Source: an uncultured Ruminococcus sp. (GTDB lineage: Bacteria > Bacillota > Clostridia > Oscillospirales > Ruminococcaceae). Taken from it: a stretch of 8,632 nucleotides of DNA. Position 1 is the first letter of the stretch; each line of letters begins with the position of its first letter. This document shows positions 1-6,549 of this stretch, one piece after another. The translations under genes and the position numbers were made by a program. Below the pieces are notes generated by a model. That model was not told where the DNA came from. It was given only the letters and a program-made list of their open reading frames with translations, and did no database searches. The DNA is taken from the NCBI GenBank assembly GCA_946183385.1, contig CAMHBN010000065.1:1-8632 (forward strand), given 5' to 3'.

Positions 1-1
1 A

Positions 2-649
2 TACTGCCACAACCCCGATACATGGGACTTTGGCGGCGGCAGGGAGGTCACGGCTGAGGAGCTCATGCGCGAGTACGACTCCTACAAGGAGTTCCTGAGA
101 TCGGGCGGGATAACCGCAACGGGCGGCGAGCCGCTCGCGCAGACCGAATTTCTCACGGAGCTCTTCGCGCTCGCGAAGGAAAAGGGCGTACACACCTGCC
201 TCGACACATCGGCGGGAGTGTGGTCGCCCGAGAACAGTGCGAAAATCGACGAGGCGCTGAGATACACCGACCTCGTCATGCTTGATATCAAGCACATCGA
301 CAACGAGCAGCACAAGACTCTGACGGGCATAGGAAATACTAATATACTGCGGTTTGCTGAGCATCTCCGCGACCTCGGCATACCCGTGTGGATACGTCAC
401 GTCGTCGTACCGAGCATCACGGACAGCCACGACGAGCTCTTCCGCCTCGGGGAGTTTTTGTCCACGCTGACGAATCTGAAGGCGCTGGACGTACTGCCGT
501 ATCACGATATGGCGAGGCCTAAGTACGAGCGGTTAGGGCTGCCCTATCCCCTGCCCGACACGCCGCCGCTGTCAAAGGAAGGCGCGATAGCGGCGCGGGA
601 GATAATCATTTCGGGCATAAAATCGGGACTGAAAAAGCGCAGGAAGTAG
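2..649 (+). CDS. pflA: Pyruvate formate-lyase activating enzyme (radical SAM), 5'-truncated by window edge
   Basis: This enzyme uses S-adenosylmethionine and a [4Fe-4S] cluster to install the glycyl radical on pyruvate formate-lyase, switching on anaerobic pyruvate cleavage to acetyl-CoA and formate in the cytoplasm. The frame is open from base 2 and gives 215 residues. It begins with YCHNPDTWD, which contains the last cysteine (codon 5-7) of the CX3CX2C cluster motif; the first two cysteines and roughly 35 residues lie upstream of the window. The SAM-contacting GGEP motif is at 122-133. Further on are LDIKHID and LPYHDMARPKYERLGLPYPL, both very close to known PFL activases. An internal ATG at 65 is not the start, because the conserved cluster motif precedes it. 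The pflB gene is usually just upstream, which cannot be seen here. No terminator with a U-tract follows the stop. Confidence 0.93.
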   Translation, partial: YCHNPDTWDFGGGREVTAEELMREYDSYKEFLRSGGITATGGEPLAQTEFLTELFALAKEKGVHTCLDTSAGVWSPENSAKIDEALRYTDLVMLDIKHIDNEQHKTLTGIGNTNILRFAEHLRDLGIPVWIRHVVVPSITDSHDELFRLGEFLSTLTNLKALDVLPYHDMARPKYERLGLPYPLPDTPPLSKEGAIAAREIIISGIKSGLKKRRK

Positions 650-651
650 GT

Positions 652-670
652 GCGGATATTATCCACCCGC
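652..670. repeat. Short palindrome resembling a dispersed GCGGATATTATCCGCC-type repeat
   Basis: GGATA (654-658) and TATCC (660-664) form a perfect inverted repeat around one base, flanked by GCGG and CCGC. From memory, many Oscillospiraceae intergenic regions carry a repeat of this shape; this copy would be degenerate. It begins two bases after the pflA stop and has no following T-run, so it is not a convincing intrinsic terminator. Family membership is inferred. Confidence 0.35.
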
Positions 671-700
671 AGTTCCTGATGAAAACCTCCTGTGACCCAA

Positions 701-730
701 TGTAGGGGACGGCGTCCTCGACGTCCCGCA
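701..730. repeat. Palindromic intergenic repeat (GGGACG...CGTCCC)
   Basis: GGGACG (706-711) pairs with CGTCCC (722-727) across a 10-base loop. A competing internal pairing, GGACG with CGTCC (707-711 and 713-717), is also present. The surrounding TGTAGGGGACGGCG... text matches, from memory, a repeat seen between genes in Ruminococcus-like genomes. There is no T-tract, so a terminator role is unlikely. The pairing is seen directly; the family identity is recollection. Confidence 0.45.
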
Positions 731-735
731 ATAAA

Positions 736-763
736 CAAGTTACTAACAGCAATAATTAACTTG
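736..763. promoter_or_regulatory. Possible operator: 7-bp inverted repeat overlapping the ldh -35 box
   Basis: CAAGTTA (736-742) and TAACTTG (757-763) are perfect inverted repeats separated by 14 bases; the right arm covers the first half of the -35 hexamer. GTTA-C-TAAC at 739-747 makes a second small palindrome inside. A dimeric repressor could sit here and block RNA polymerase. In clostridia ldh is often controlled by the NADH-sensing repressor Rex, but the sequence does not match the TTGTTAA-N4-TTAACAA consensus I know, so no regulator is named. Confidence 0.35.
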
Positions 764-789
764 ACACAAACGACAAAATAGTATAAAAT
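761..789 (+). promoter_or_regulatory. Sigma-A type promoter of ldh
   Basis: A perfect -35 TTGACA (761-766) is followed by a 17-base spacer and TAAAAT (784-789), which matches the -10 consensus at five of six positions. Transcription would start near 796, about 20 bases ahead of the ldh start. The AT-rich surroundings contrast with the GC-rich coding regions. The ldh ribosome binding site AAAGGAG (804-810) lies seven bases before the ATG. Confidence 0.8.
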
Positions 790-817
790 TAAACAATAAA
801 CGCAAAGGAGCGGTAAT

Positions 818-1771
818 ATGAACAACGACAGAAGAAAAGTAGTCCTCATCGGCACCGGAATGGTAGGAATGAGCTTTGCTTATGCTCTTGTAAATCAGGG
901 CGGCATCTGCAACGAGCTCGTGCTTGTGGACGTGAACAAGGATAAGGCAATGGGCGAAGCTATGGACCTCAACCACGGTCTCGCGTTCGCCAAGTCGAAT
1001 ATGAAGATATACGCGGGCGACTACCATGACTGCAAGGATGCCGACATAATCGTCATTGCGGCGGGCGTCGCACAGAAGGAGGGCGAGACCCGTCTCGACC
1101 TGCTCCAGCGCAATACCGAGGTATTCCGCTCGATAATCACACCCGTGGTGAAGTCGGGCTTTGACGGCATATTCCTCGTAGCGACCAACCCCGTTGACAT
1201 AATGACCCGCGTCACCTACGAGCTCTCGCGCTTCGGAGCATCACGCGTCATCGGCACGGGCACATCGCTCGACACCGCACGTCTGCGCTATCTCCTCGGC
1301 GACTACTTCACAGTAGACCCGAAGAATATCCACGCCTACGTCATAGGCGAGCACGGCGACAGCGAGTTTGTCCCGCTCTCGCAGGTAATGCTCGCGACGA
1401 AGCAGGTATCGGAGATACTCGCCGACGACCGCAACTCATACACCACCGACGACATGAATAAGATAGAGGAGCAGGTGCGCACCGCCGCCTACAAGATAAT
1501 CGAGGCAAAGCGCGCGACCTACTACGGCATCGGTATGGCTATCACGAGGATAGTGAAGGCTATACTCGGCGACGAAAACAGCGTGCTGACCGTTTCCGCG
1601 AAGCTGTGCGGCGAGTACGAAAGCCGCGGCGTGTTCATCGGCGTACCGTGCATCATCGGCAGGAACGGCGTCAAGGAAGTCCTCGAGCTCTCGCTCACCG
1701 AGGACGAGAAGGAGAAGTTCCGCAATTCCGCGAAGATACTCGACGAAAGCTTCGACGGACTTAAAATGTAA
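818..1771 (+). CDS. ldh: L-lactate dehydrogenase
   Basis: This cytoplasmic enzyme reduces pyruvate to L-lactate with NADH, regenerating NAD+ during fermentation. The 317 residues are the usual length. The Rossmann glycine motif GTGMVG is at residues 12-17. The mobile loop reads AQKEGETRLDL: Q86 is at the position where glutamine selects pyruvate (lactate dehydrogenase) and arginine would select oxaloacetate (malate dehydrogenase), and R92 is the loop's catalytic arginine. ATNPVD, then LDTAR with D152 and the carboxylate-binding R155, and the catalytic H179 in GEHGDSE are all present. The start is fixed by AAAGGAG seven bases upstream. It lies beside pflA, which acts on the same pyruvate pool, and has its own promoter. 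The next gene begins 35 bases after the stop, with no visible terminator between them. Confidence 0.96.
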   Translation: MNNDRRKVVLIGTGMVGMSFAYALVNQGGICNELVLVDVNKDKAMGEAMDLNHGLAFAKSNMKIYAGDYHDCKDADIIVIAAGVAQKEGETRLDLLQRNTEVFRSIITPVVKSGFDGIFLVATNPVDIMTRVTYELSRFGASRVIGTGTSLDTARLRYLLGDYFTVDPKNIHAYVIGEHGDSEFVPLSQVMLATKQVSEILADDRNSYTTDDMNKIEEQVRTAAYKIIEAKRATYYGIGMAITRIVKAILGDENSVLTVSAKLCGEYESRGVFIGVPCIIGRNGVKEVLELSLTEDEKEKFRNSAKILDESFDGLKM

Positions 1772-1806
1772 CATAAAACAATTAAGGGTAAATCAGGAGA
1801 ATAACA

Positions 1807-2895
1807 ATGAGAAAACACAGTATCATCGCAGCATTATCCGCTTCACTCGTACTGCTCGCAGGCTGCTCGGGACCGCATAAGGAGCACATAGAGGCACCCG
1901 TCGAGCCCGTAGCCAACGAGATACCGAACGACCTCACCATAACGGGCGAGGCAATGAACTCGAACGAATGGTACCACGAGATGTGCGACGAGATCCTGCA
2001 ATTCAAATCGACCTGCATCGTACATTCGCACGTTACCAATTCGGATGTCAAGGACGCGCTCGCACATCTGCCGAGCGACCACCCCGAGATATTCTGGCTC
2101 GGCAACCGCTATTCCGCCTCGACAGTAACCGACGGCTCAAAGATAAAGCTCGGCGTGCTCGACGGTCTCAACGAGGAGGATATCCCCGATATGGCGGCAA
2201 AGCTCGACGAAAAGGTAGACGAGATAGTATCGAAGGTGCCGTCGGGCAGCGACTACGACAAGGTGCTCTTTGTCCACGACTTTATCGCCGACAACACCTC
2301 CTACGACTACGCGGGAGCGGGCTCCGACAAGTCGCAGCTCTGCCACACGACCTACGGCTGCCTTGTGGACGGAAAAGCCGTATGTGAAGGCTATTCGGAG
2401 TCGTTCACGCTCATCATGAACAAGCTCGGCATCGAGAGCGGTATATGCACAGGCTCGAACCACGCGTGGAACTACGTCAAGGTAGACGGCAAGTATTACT
2501 GGCTCGACATTACGTGGGACGACCTCGACAGCCATGCTACAGGCTATCAGGCAGAGCATACATACTTCCTTGTCAACAGCGATATGCTCCTGCGCTCGCG
2601 CAACATCGACTGGACACAGGGCTATTTCCCCGACTGCTCCTCGATGGACGAGAACTACTATGTGAAGAACGGCGCATATTTCGACAAATACGACCGCAGC
2701 GAGGTCATCTCCTACATCGAGAGCTGCTCCGACAAGAAGCACTGCGAGTTCATGTTCGCAAACTTCGAGGCATACAAGGACGCGCTCTACGACCTGTTCG
2801 ACGACAGCAAGGTGTACAAGGCGTCGAACGTTGACCCCGACACGATGAAATATCTGCGCAGCGACAATATGTTCGCGATAAACATAAACTTCTGA
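1807..2895 (+). CDS. Transglutaminase-like domain lipoprotein (first of a tandem pair)
   Basis: Predicted surface lipoprotein of 362 residues. A short positive start (MRKH), a hydrophobic stretch and the lipobox LLAGC predict cleavage before C20 and lipid attachment. A transglutaminase-core fold spans about residues 135-245, with an apparent catalytic triad: C193 in AVCEGYS, H219 in NHAWN and D234 in LDITWDD. Such bacterial proteins may act as cysteine peptidases, or modify cell wall or peptides; the substrate cannot be told from sequence. The N-terminal 115 residues after the lipobox are acidic and unassigned. The start is supported by AGGAG (1795-1799), seven bases before ATG. It is probably transcribed with ldh upstream and is separated by one base from its paralogue downstream. 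The C-terminal end (DNMFAININF) resembles that of the paralogue. Confidence 0.85.
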   Translation: MRKHSIIAALSASLVLLAGCSGPHKEHIEAPVEPVANEIPNDLTITGEAMNSNEWYHEMCDEILQFKSTCIVHSHVTNSDVKDALAHLPSDHPEIFWLGNRYSASTVTDGSKIKLGVLDGLNEEDIPDMAAKLDEKVDEIVSKVPSGSDYDKVLFVHDFIADNTSYDYAGAGSDKSQLCHTTYGCLVDGKAVCEGYSESFTLIMNKLGIESGICTGSNHAWNYVKVDGKYYWLDITWDDLDSHATGYQAEHTYFLVNSDMLLRSRNIDWTQGYFPDCSSMDENYYVKNGAYFDKYDRSEVISYIESCSDKKHCEFMFANFEAYKDALYDLFDDSKVYKASNVDPDTMKYLRSDNMFAININF

Positions 2896-2896
2896 T

Positions 2897-3991
2897 ATGC
2901 TCAGGTACGATATAAAGAAAAGGGCGGCGCTCCTTGCGCTCACAGCCGCCGTTATCGGAGCGGGACTGTCCGGCTGTCTCTCCGAGCCGAAGGACGCCTC
3001 AGTCCCCGAATCAGCGGTGACCGTCTTCTCCGCCGACGACGTGTTCGAGGCGCTGACAGCCTCCCTCTCGGAGTATGAAGACCGCACGGTATTCGACGCA
3101 AAGCTCCCGCAGGACACAATAGACGAGGCTATAAAGAAGATACGCAGCTCCCACCCCGAATACTTCTGGATAAACGGCTATTCCACGACTATGTCGGGCT
3201 CGGAGACCGTCGTCGAGTTTATGACGCTCAACGACTACACACCCGAACAGCTCCGCGAAATGCACGGCGAGCTAATGAGCGCAGTCGATGACGTTATCTC
3301 GCAGGTACCGACCTCACTCGGCGAATACGAGCAGGCGCTTTTCGTCCACGACTACATCGTGAACAGCACGAGCTATGCGGCGGATAAGGTGTCCCTCAGC
3401 TACAACGGACTGTGGGGAAACGCTTATGGCTGTCTCGTTGACGGGAGGGCAGTATGTCAGGGCTACGCCGAGGCATACAGCCTCATTGTGCAGAAGCTCG
3501 GCATAGAGTGCGGAGTCTGCTCGGGACAAAGCATACGCGGCAGACACGCGTGGAACTACATAAAAATGGACGGCGCGTACTACTGGGTAGATGTCACGTG
3601 GGACGACCCCGAAGCCGAAGACGGCAAAACACTCAACAAGCTCTGCCACAATTATTTTATGATAAATGACGAGCTTCTCCTGCGCACGAGGACTATTGAC
3701 GAAGATCTGTACTTCGTCCCCGAATGCACCTCTATGGACAGGAACTACTTCGTTATGACAAATGCCTACCTCACCGACTATGACGCCGGCAAGATAGGCA
3801 GGATACTTGCTGATAACGCTGACGCGCGGCTTGCGGAGATGATGTTCGCCGACAAGGACAGCTTCGACAACGCGATAGATTCACTGTTTGAGAAAGAGGA
3901 GATATGGGATCTCTCGGAGTACGCAGATCTGGGCTACGGTCTTAACTACGCCTTCGATGACAATATGTACATACTGGAGATAAGCTACTGA
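2897..3991 (+). CDS. Transglutaminase-like domain lipoprotein (second of a tandem pair)
   Basis: A paralogue of the preceding gene, 364 residues. The signal peptide has basic residues (KKR), a hydrophobic core and the lipobox LSGC, with the lipidated cysteine at C27. The triad is C187 in AVCQGYA, H217 in RHAWN and D232 in VDVTWDD. Shared blocks with its neighbour include HPE-FW, LFVHD-I, YGCLVDG-AVC, the DG-YYW-D-TWDD stretch and a DNM near the C-terminus, indicating an old tandem duplication. The ATG lies one base after the upstream TGA and has no good Shine-Dalgarno of its own, so translation is probably coupled. Its 3' end overlaps the converging transporter gene by seven bases. Extracytoplasmic location is well supported; the biochemical role is unknown. 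Confidence 0.85.
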   Translation: MLRYDIKKRAALLALTAAVIGAGLSGCLSEPKDASVPESAVTVFSADDVFEALTASLSEYEDRTVFDAKLPQDTIDEAIKKIRSSHPEYFWINGYSTTMSGSETVVEFMTLNDYTPEQLREMHGELMSAVDDVISQVPTSLGEYEQALFVHDYIVNSTSYAADKVSLSYNGLWGNAYGCLVDGRAVCQGYAEAYSLIVQKLGIECGVCSGQSIRGRHAWNYIKMDGAYYWVDVTWDDPEAEDGKTLNKLCHNYFMINDELLLRTRTIDEDLYFVPECTSMDRNYFVMTNAYLTDYDAGKIGRILADNADARLAEMMFADKDSFDNAIDSLFEKEEIWDLSEYADLGYGLNYAFDDNMYILEISY

Positions 3992-6171
3992 CCCGCCCCG
4001 TCGCTGTAGAGCTCCTTTATCAGGTCGGCGCAGCTGTCGTCCTCGGAGCTGATACGCTCAATGGCTCCGCGCCTGAGCTCGGCGAGCCTTTCGCTCAGCT
4101 CGGGGTGGTCATGCTTCAGCGACTCTCTGAAGCGCCTGTCGTGCTGCTTCAGCCGCTCAAGAGCCTTGGTATCTCTCTCGGCGACGCGCTTGGCTATTCG
4201 GAGTCTTCGCCGCTCGATAGCCTCGGCGACCTTTTCCTCGGGTATGCCGAGCTTTTCGGACAGCTCGCGTATGTGGAGCTGCAGGTGCGCGAGGAGCTCC
4301 TCGCTGTCGAGCTCGCTGACGCCCTTCCACGAGCCCCTGGGTCTGATAATATCCATCAGCTGCTGCTCGGGCGGTACGGCTTCGCTGCCGATACTGCCGA
4401 GCAGCTTTTCTGTATATTTTTCCATTTCAGCCTCGGCGCGCTCGCCGAAAGCCCACTCGAATTCGAGCCTGTCGGCGTTGCCGTAGGGAAGCGTCTTTTC
4501 CTCGGGTACATCGTCCGCATCGAGCACATAAGGAGCCTTGAAGCCCGCCGCAGCGAGCGCAGAGGCGACAGTCCGCCTGCAATGACCGTCCTCGACGAGA
4601 GAGCCGAGCCCGAGCTCGCGCATACGGTCGTTGAGGTGTCCGATGTGGGAAGCGAAATAGAGGCTCACTCCCCTGCCCGCGAGCTTTTTCGCAAGCGTGG
4701 AGATACGGTCGGCAGCGGTGATGTCGATGTTGCATATCGCGCCCGAATCAACGACCACGCACCGTGTATCGTCCCTGACCGCGCCTTCGATATCGGAGAT
4801 GAAAATTCTTATGTTCGCGAAGTAGAGGTTGCCTGAAAAGCGGTATATAACTGCATTTTTCAGCGGTATCGAGTAGGTATTGCGCTCAAGGCTGTGGAAG
4901 CCCTCATGTCCGGGGATAACGCCGAGGAACGAGCGCTTGGGATTGGCGGTGTTGATGATGACCGACACAAACGAGAGTATCACGCCGATGAGCACGCCGT
5001 AGACCGTGCCGAAGAGCAGCACTCCGAAGAATGCGCCGAGGAAGATAAGCAGCTCGCGCTTGTCCTGCCTGAACAGGCGCTCGGCGAGCTCGAACTCGAC
5101 TGCTCCGAGCAGAGCCGCGATGACGATAGCCGTCAGCACGGGCACGGGCAGATACTGTATAAAGCCCGTGAAGAACATCATTATCACAGCCATAGTACCC
5201 GCCGCCGCGAGCGACATCACCTGCGACGCGCCGCCGTACTGCTCGCCCATGGAGCTTCGCGAAACAGAGCCGTTCACGGGACAGCAGCCCGTCAGACAAG
5301 CCGCAAAATTGCCCATGCCATAGACCATTATCTCGTTGTTCTCGTCGAGCCGATAGCCGTTTTTGTTAGCGAGATTATTCGACGCGAGCAGAGTCTCCGC
5401 CATTATCACGACCGCGATCGTGAGGCTCGTGGGGATAACGTCACCGAGTAGGTCGTAGTCGATGTGCGGGAAGTCCCACGCAGGCAGACCCGTCTTTATG
5501 GCGGCGAGCTTAGCCACGCCGTACCTGTCCGCGAAGCCGAAATACCCGAGCGCCGCGCCTCCCGCCATAACGAAGACAGACATCGGGAGCTTCGGCACAA
5601 TCTTCTTTGAAATCAGCAGCAGAGCGAGCGAAGCCGCTCCGAGGATAAGCGACACAGAGTTGAAGCTCTCGCGGCAGGTTCGTACGATGTGCGCGACGAG
5701 CTCGGCTATCTCGCCGTTTCCGCTCGAACCGCCGAGCACCTTGGGTATCTGCATAAAGATGATGGTGGTGGAGATACCGCTGATGAATCCGCCCATCACA
5801 GGAGTGGAGATGTAGTTGACGAGGCGTCCCGCCTTCATCACGAAGAAGACGAGCAGCCACAGCGCCACGAACAGCGTTATCATCGGGACGAGCCGCACTG
5901 CTTCCTCCGAGCCCGAAACAATGCCCTTTGAGGCGACAAATGCACCTACGAGAGCCGCAGGAGCGGCGTCCACGCCGAAGATGAACTGCTCGGAGGAGGA
6001 GAAGAGCCCGAAAATGAGTATCGGGAAGATAGAGCCGTAAAGCCCGTAAACAGGCGGCAGACCCGCTACCTGCGCATAGCCCATGGAAATCGGTATCGAA
6101 ACGAGCGCGATGATGATACCCGTGATGATATCGCGCGGGAGCTTTTTAAGCGAAAAGCCGGCAATTTTCAT
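3985..6171 (-). CDS. SulP/SLC26-family anion transporter with STAS domain and long C-terminal extension
   Basis: Inner-membrane anion transporter of the SulP family, whose members move sulfate, bicarbonate or other anions by proton or sodium coupling or exchange; the substrate here is not predictable. From the chosen ATG it has 728 residues. Residues 1-410 are hydrophobic, with the family's opening pattern (LPRDIITGIIIALVSIPISM, then AGLPPVYGLYGSIFP). A STAS domain occupies about 435-540 (RFSGNLYFAN, VVVDSGAICNID). Residues from about 553 to the end are a charged, probably helical extension, rich in Glu, Arg, Lys and Leu, which typical SulP proteins lack. A GTG at 6177 is possible, but it would abut the AGGAGG (6178-6183), whereas the ATG at 6171 has six-base spacing and is preferred. 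It is transcribed alone from its own promoter and converges on the lipoprotein pair. Confidence 0.9.
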   Translation of the reverse strand: MKIAGFSLKKLPRDIITGIIIALVSIPISMGYAQVAGLPPVYGLYGSIFPILIFGLFSSSEQFIFGVDAAPAALVGAFVASKGIVSGSEEAVRLVPMITLFVALWLLVFFVMKAGRLVNYISTPVMGGFISGISTTIIFMQIPKVLGGSSGNGEIAELVAHIVRTCRESFNSVSLILGAASLALLLISKKIVPKLPMSVFVMAGGAALGYFGFADRYGVAKLAAIKTGLPAWDFPHIDYDLLGDVIPTSLTIAVVIMAETLLASNNLANKNGYRLDENNEIMVYGMGNFAACLTGCCPVNGSVSRSSMGEQYGGASQVMSLAAAGTMAVIMMFFTGFIQYLPVPVLTAIVIAALLGAVEFELAERLFRQDKRELLIFLGAFFGVLLFGTVYGVLIGVILSFVSVIINTANPKRSFLGVIPGHEGFHSLERNTYSIPLKNAVIYRFSGNLYFANIRIFISDIEGAVRDDTRCVVVDSGAICNIDITAADRISTLAKKLAGRGVSLYFASHIGHLNDRMRELGLGSLVEDGHCRRTVASALAAAGFKAPYVLDADDVPEEKTLPYGNADRLEFEWAFGERAEAEMEKYTEKLLGSIGSEAVPPEQQLMDIIRPRGSWKGVSELDSEELLAHLQLHIRELSEKLGIPEEKVAEAIERRRLRIAKRVAERDTKALERLKQHDRRFRESLKHDHPELSERLAELRRGAIERISSEDDSCADLIKELYSDGAGQ

Positions 6172-6177
6172 ATCCAC

Positions 6178-6183
6178 CCTCCT
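6178..6183 (-). promoter_or_regulatory. Ribosome binding site that decides the sulP start
   Basis: The minus strand reads AGGAGG-GTGGAT-ATG. The perfect Shine-Dalgarno is six bases from the ATG at 6171 and zero bases from the in-frame GTG at 6177, so the ATG is the likely start. Confidence 0.8.
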
Positions 6184-6197
6184 GTCCGTTTTTCTAT

Positions 6198-6227
6198 ATT
6201 ATAACATTTTATTCAGCAGTATGTCAA
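6198..6227 (-). promoter_or_regulatory. Sigma-A promoter of the SulP gene
   Basis: On the minus strand a perfect TTGACA (complement of 6222-6227) is followed by an 18-base spacer and a perfect TATAAT (complement of 6198-6203). A TG one base before the -10 box adds an extended -10 element. The leader is short, about 20 bases. The -35 hexamer coincides with the outer arm of an inverted repeat (TGTCAA 6222-6227 with TTGACA 6247-6252), so part of the promoter may come from the neighbouring repeat element. Confidence 0.82.
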
Positions 6228-6360
6228 ATGAGCCAAGGGCTCTGCCTTGACAATCCGTCGGGGCACTGCCCCGAACCCTGCCAAAGGGTGACTCCCCGCA
6301 GTGCGTGGAGATGTCAGCGAAGCTGACAGAGGAGACGGGCTGTTCAGCAGCCCTTTGGAA
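6222..6360. repeat. Composite palindromic repeat with a chain of hairpins
   Basis: In order: TGTCAA (6222-6227) with TTGACA (6247-6252); CAAGG (6234-6238) with CCTTG (6245-6249); TCGGGGC (6258-6264) with GCCCCGA (6268-6274); an outer pair CCAAAGGG (6281-6288) with CCCTTTGG (6351-6358). Enclosed by that outer pair are CTCC/CGC with GCG/GGAG (6292-6310), TGTCAGC with GCTGACA around GAA (6312-6328) and GGGCTG with CAGCCC (6337-6353). From memory, the flanking blocks resemble one Oscillospiraceae intergenic repeat and the TGTCAGC-GAA-GCTGACA block another, which suggests a nested insertion. None of the hairpins has a T-tract. No protein-coding gene is supported in 6178-6546. Confidence 0.6.
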
Positions 6361-6456
6361 TCCAACTACGTTGCCGCTCGCAAGCTCGCTCACTCTGAAC
6401 AAAAGGCACAGTCTGCTTTCGGCGGGTAGCAAACGCGTGAAAATCCCTCAAAGCCC
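6361..6456. other. Non-coding spacer between the repeat and the topoisomerase promoter
   Basis: GCTCGC occurs twice (6376-6381 and 6384-6389 region, within CCGCTCGCAAGCTCGCTC), which may be the tail of the repeat element. Otherwise no ribosome binding site with an open frame, terminator or RNA gene is visible in this stretch. Confidence 0.4.
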
Positions 6457-6485
6457 TTGCAAAATCCGTTGAAGTATGGTATAAT
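6457..6485 (+). promoter_or_regulatory. Sigma-A promoter of the topoisomerase gene
   Basis: TTGCAA (6457-6462; four of six -35 positions) is followed by a 17-base spacer and a perfect TATAAT (6480-6485). TGG directly before the -10 box supplies an extended -10 element. Transcription would begin near 6492, giving a leader of about 55 bases that contains the Shine-Dalgarno and hairpin described separately. Confidence 0.78.
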
Positions 6486-6511
6486 TATTAGGATTATTTT
6501 TATCAGCAGCG

Positions 6512-6549
6512 AAAGGAGCGTCGGCACACACCGACGGCGTGATATTATG
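6512..6549 (+). promoter_or_regulatory. Split ribosome binding site: hairpin between Shine-Dalgarno and ATG
   Basis: AAAGGAG (6512-6518) is followed immediately by CGTCGG (6519-6524), a six-base loop CACACA, and CCGACG (6531-6536), then ten bases to the ATG at 6547. The linear gap of 28 bases is too long for efficient initiation, but folding removes 18 bases and leaves ten. No in-frame ATG, GTG or TTG exists at normal distance from this Shine-Dalgarno. A weak alternative is GTGAT at 6539-6543, which fits the extended anti-Shine-Dalgarno register. Confidence 0.6.

Noticed and set aside
651..730. Intrinsic terminator after pflA
   Set aside because: Hairpins exist, but no run of T follows either of them.
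2137..3117. A 326-codon minus-strand frame across the two lipoprotein genes
   Set aside because: It crosses the junction of two well-supported plus-strand genes, lacks a recognised domain and is a mirror of their codon use.
4105..4836. A 243-codon plus-strand frame inside the SulP gene
   Set aside because: It is antisense to the STAS domain and extension of a clearly better-supported transporter; no ribosome binding site or domain was seen.
6258..6353. Riboswitch or CRISPR array
   Set aside because: The hairpins differ in sequence and are not regularly spaced direct repeats, and no known riboswitch core was recognised; they are better explained as dispersed palindromic repeats.
6199..6432. 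A 77-codon minus-strand frame in the intergenic repeat
   Set aside because: It consists of palindromic repeat sequence and overlaps the sulP promoter; its peptide is of the kind repeats give by chance.
6457..6546. A 30-residue N-terminal extension of the topoisomerase from TTG at 6457
   Set aside because: It would start inside the -35 box, before the likely transcription start, and adds residues with no family similarity.
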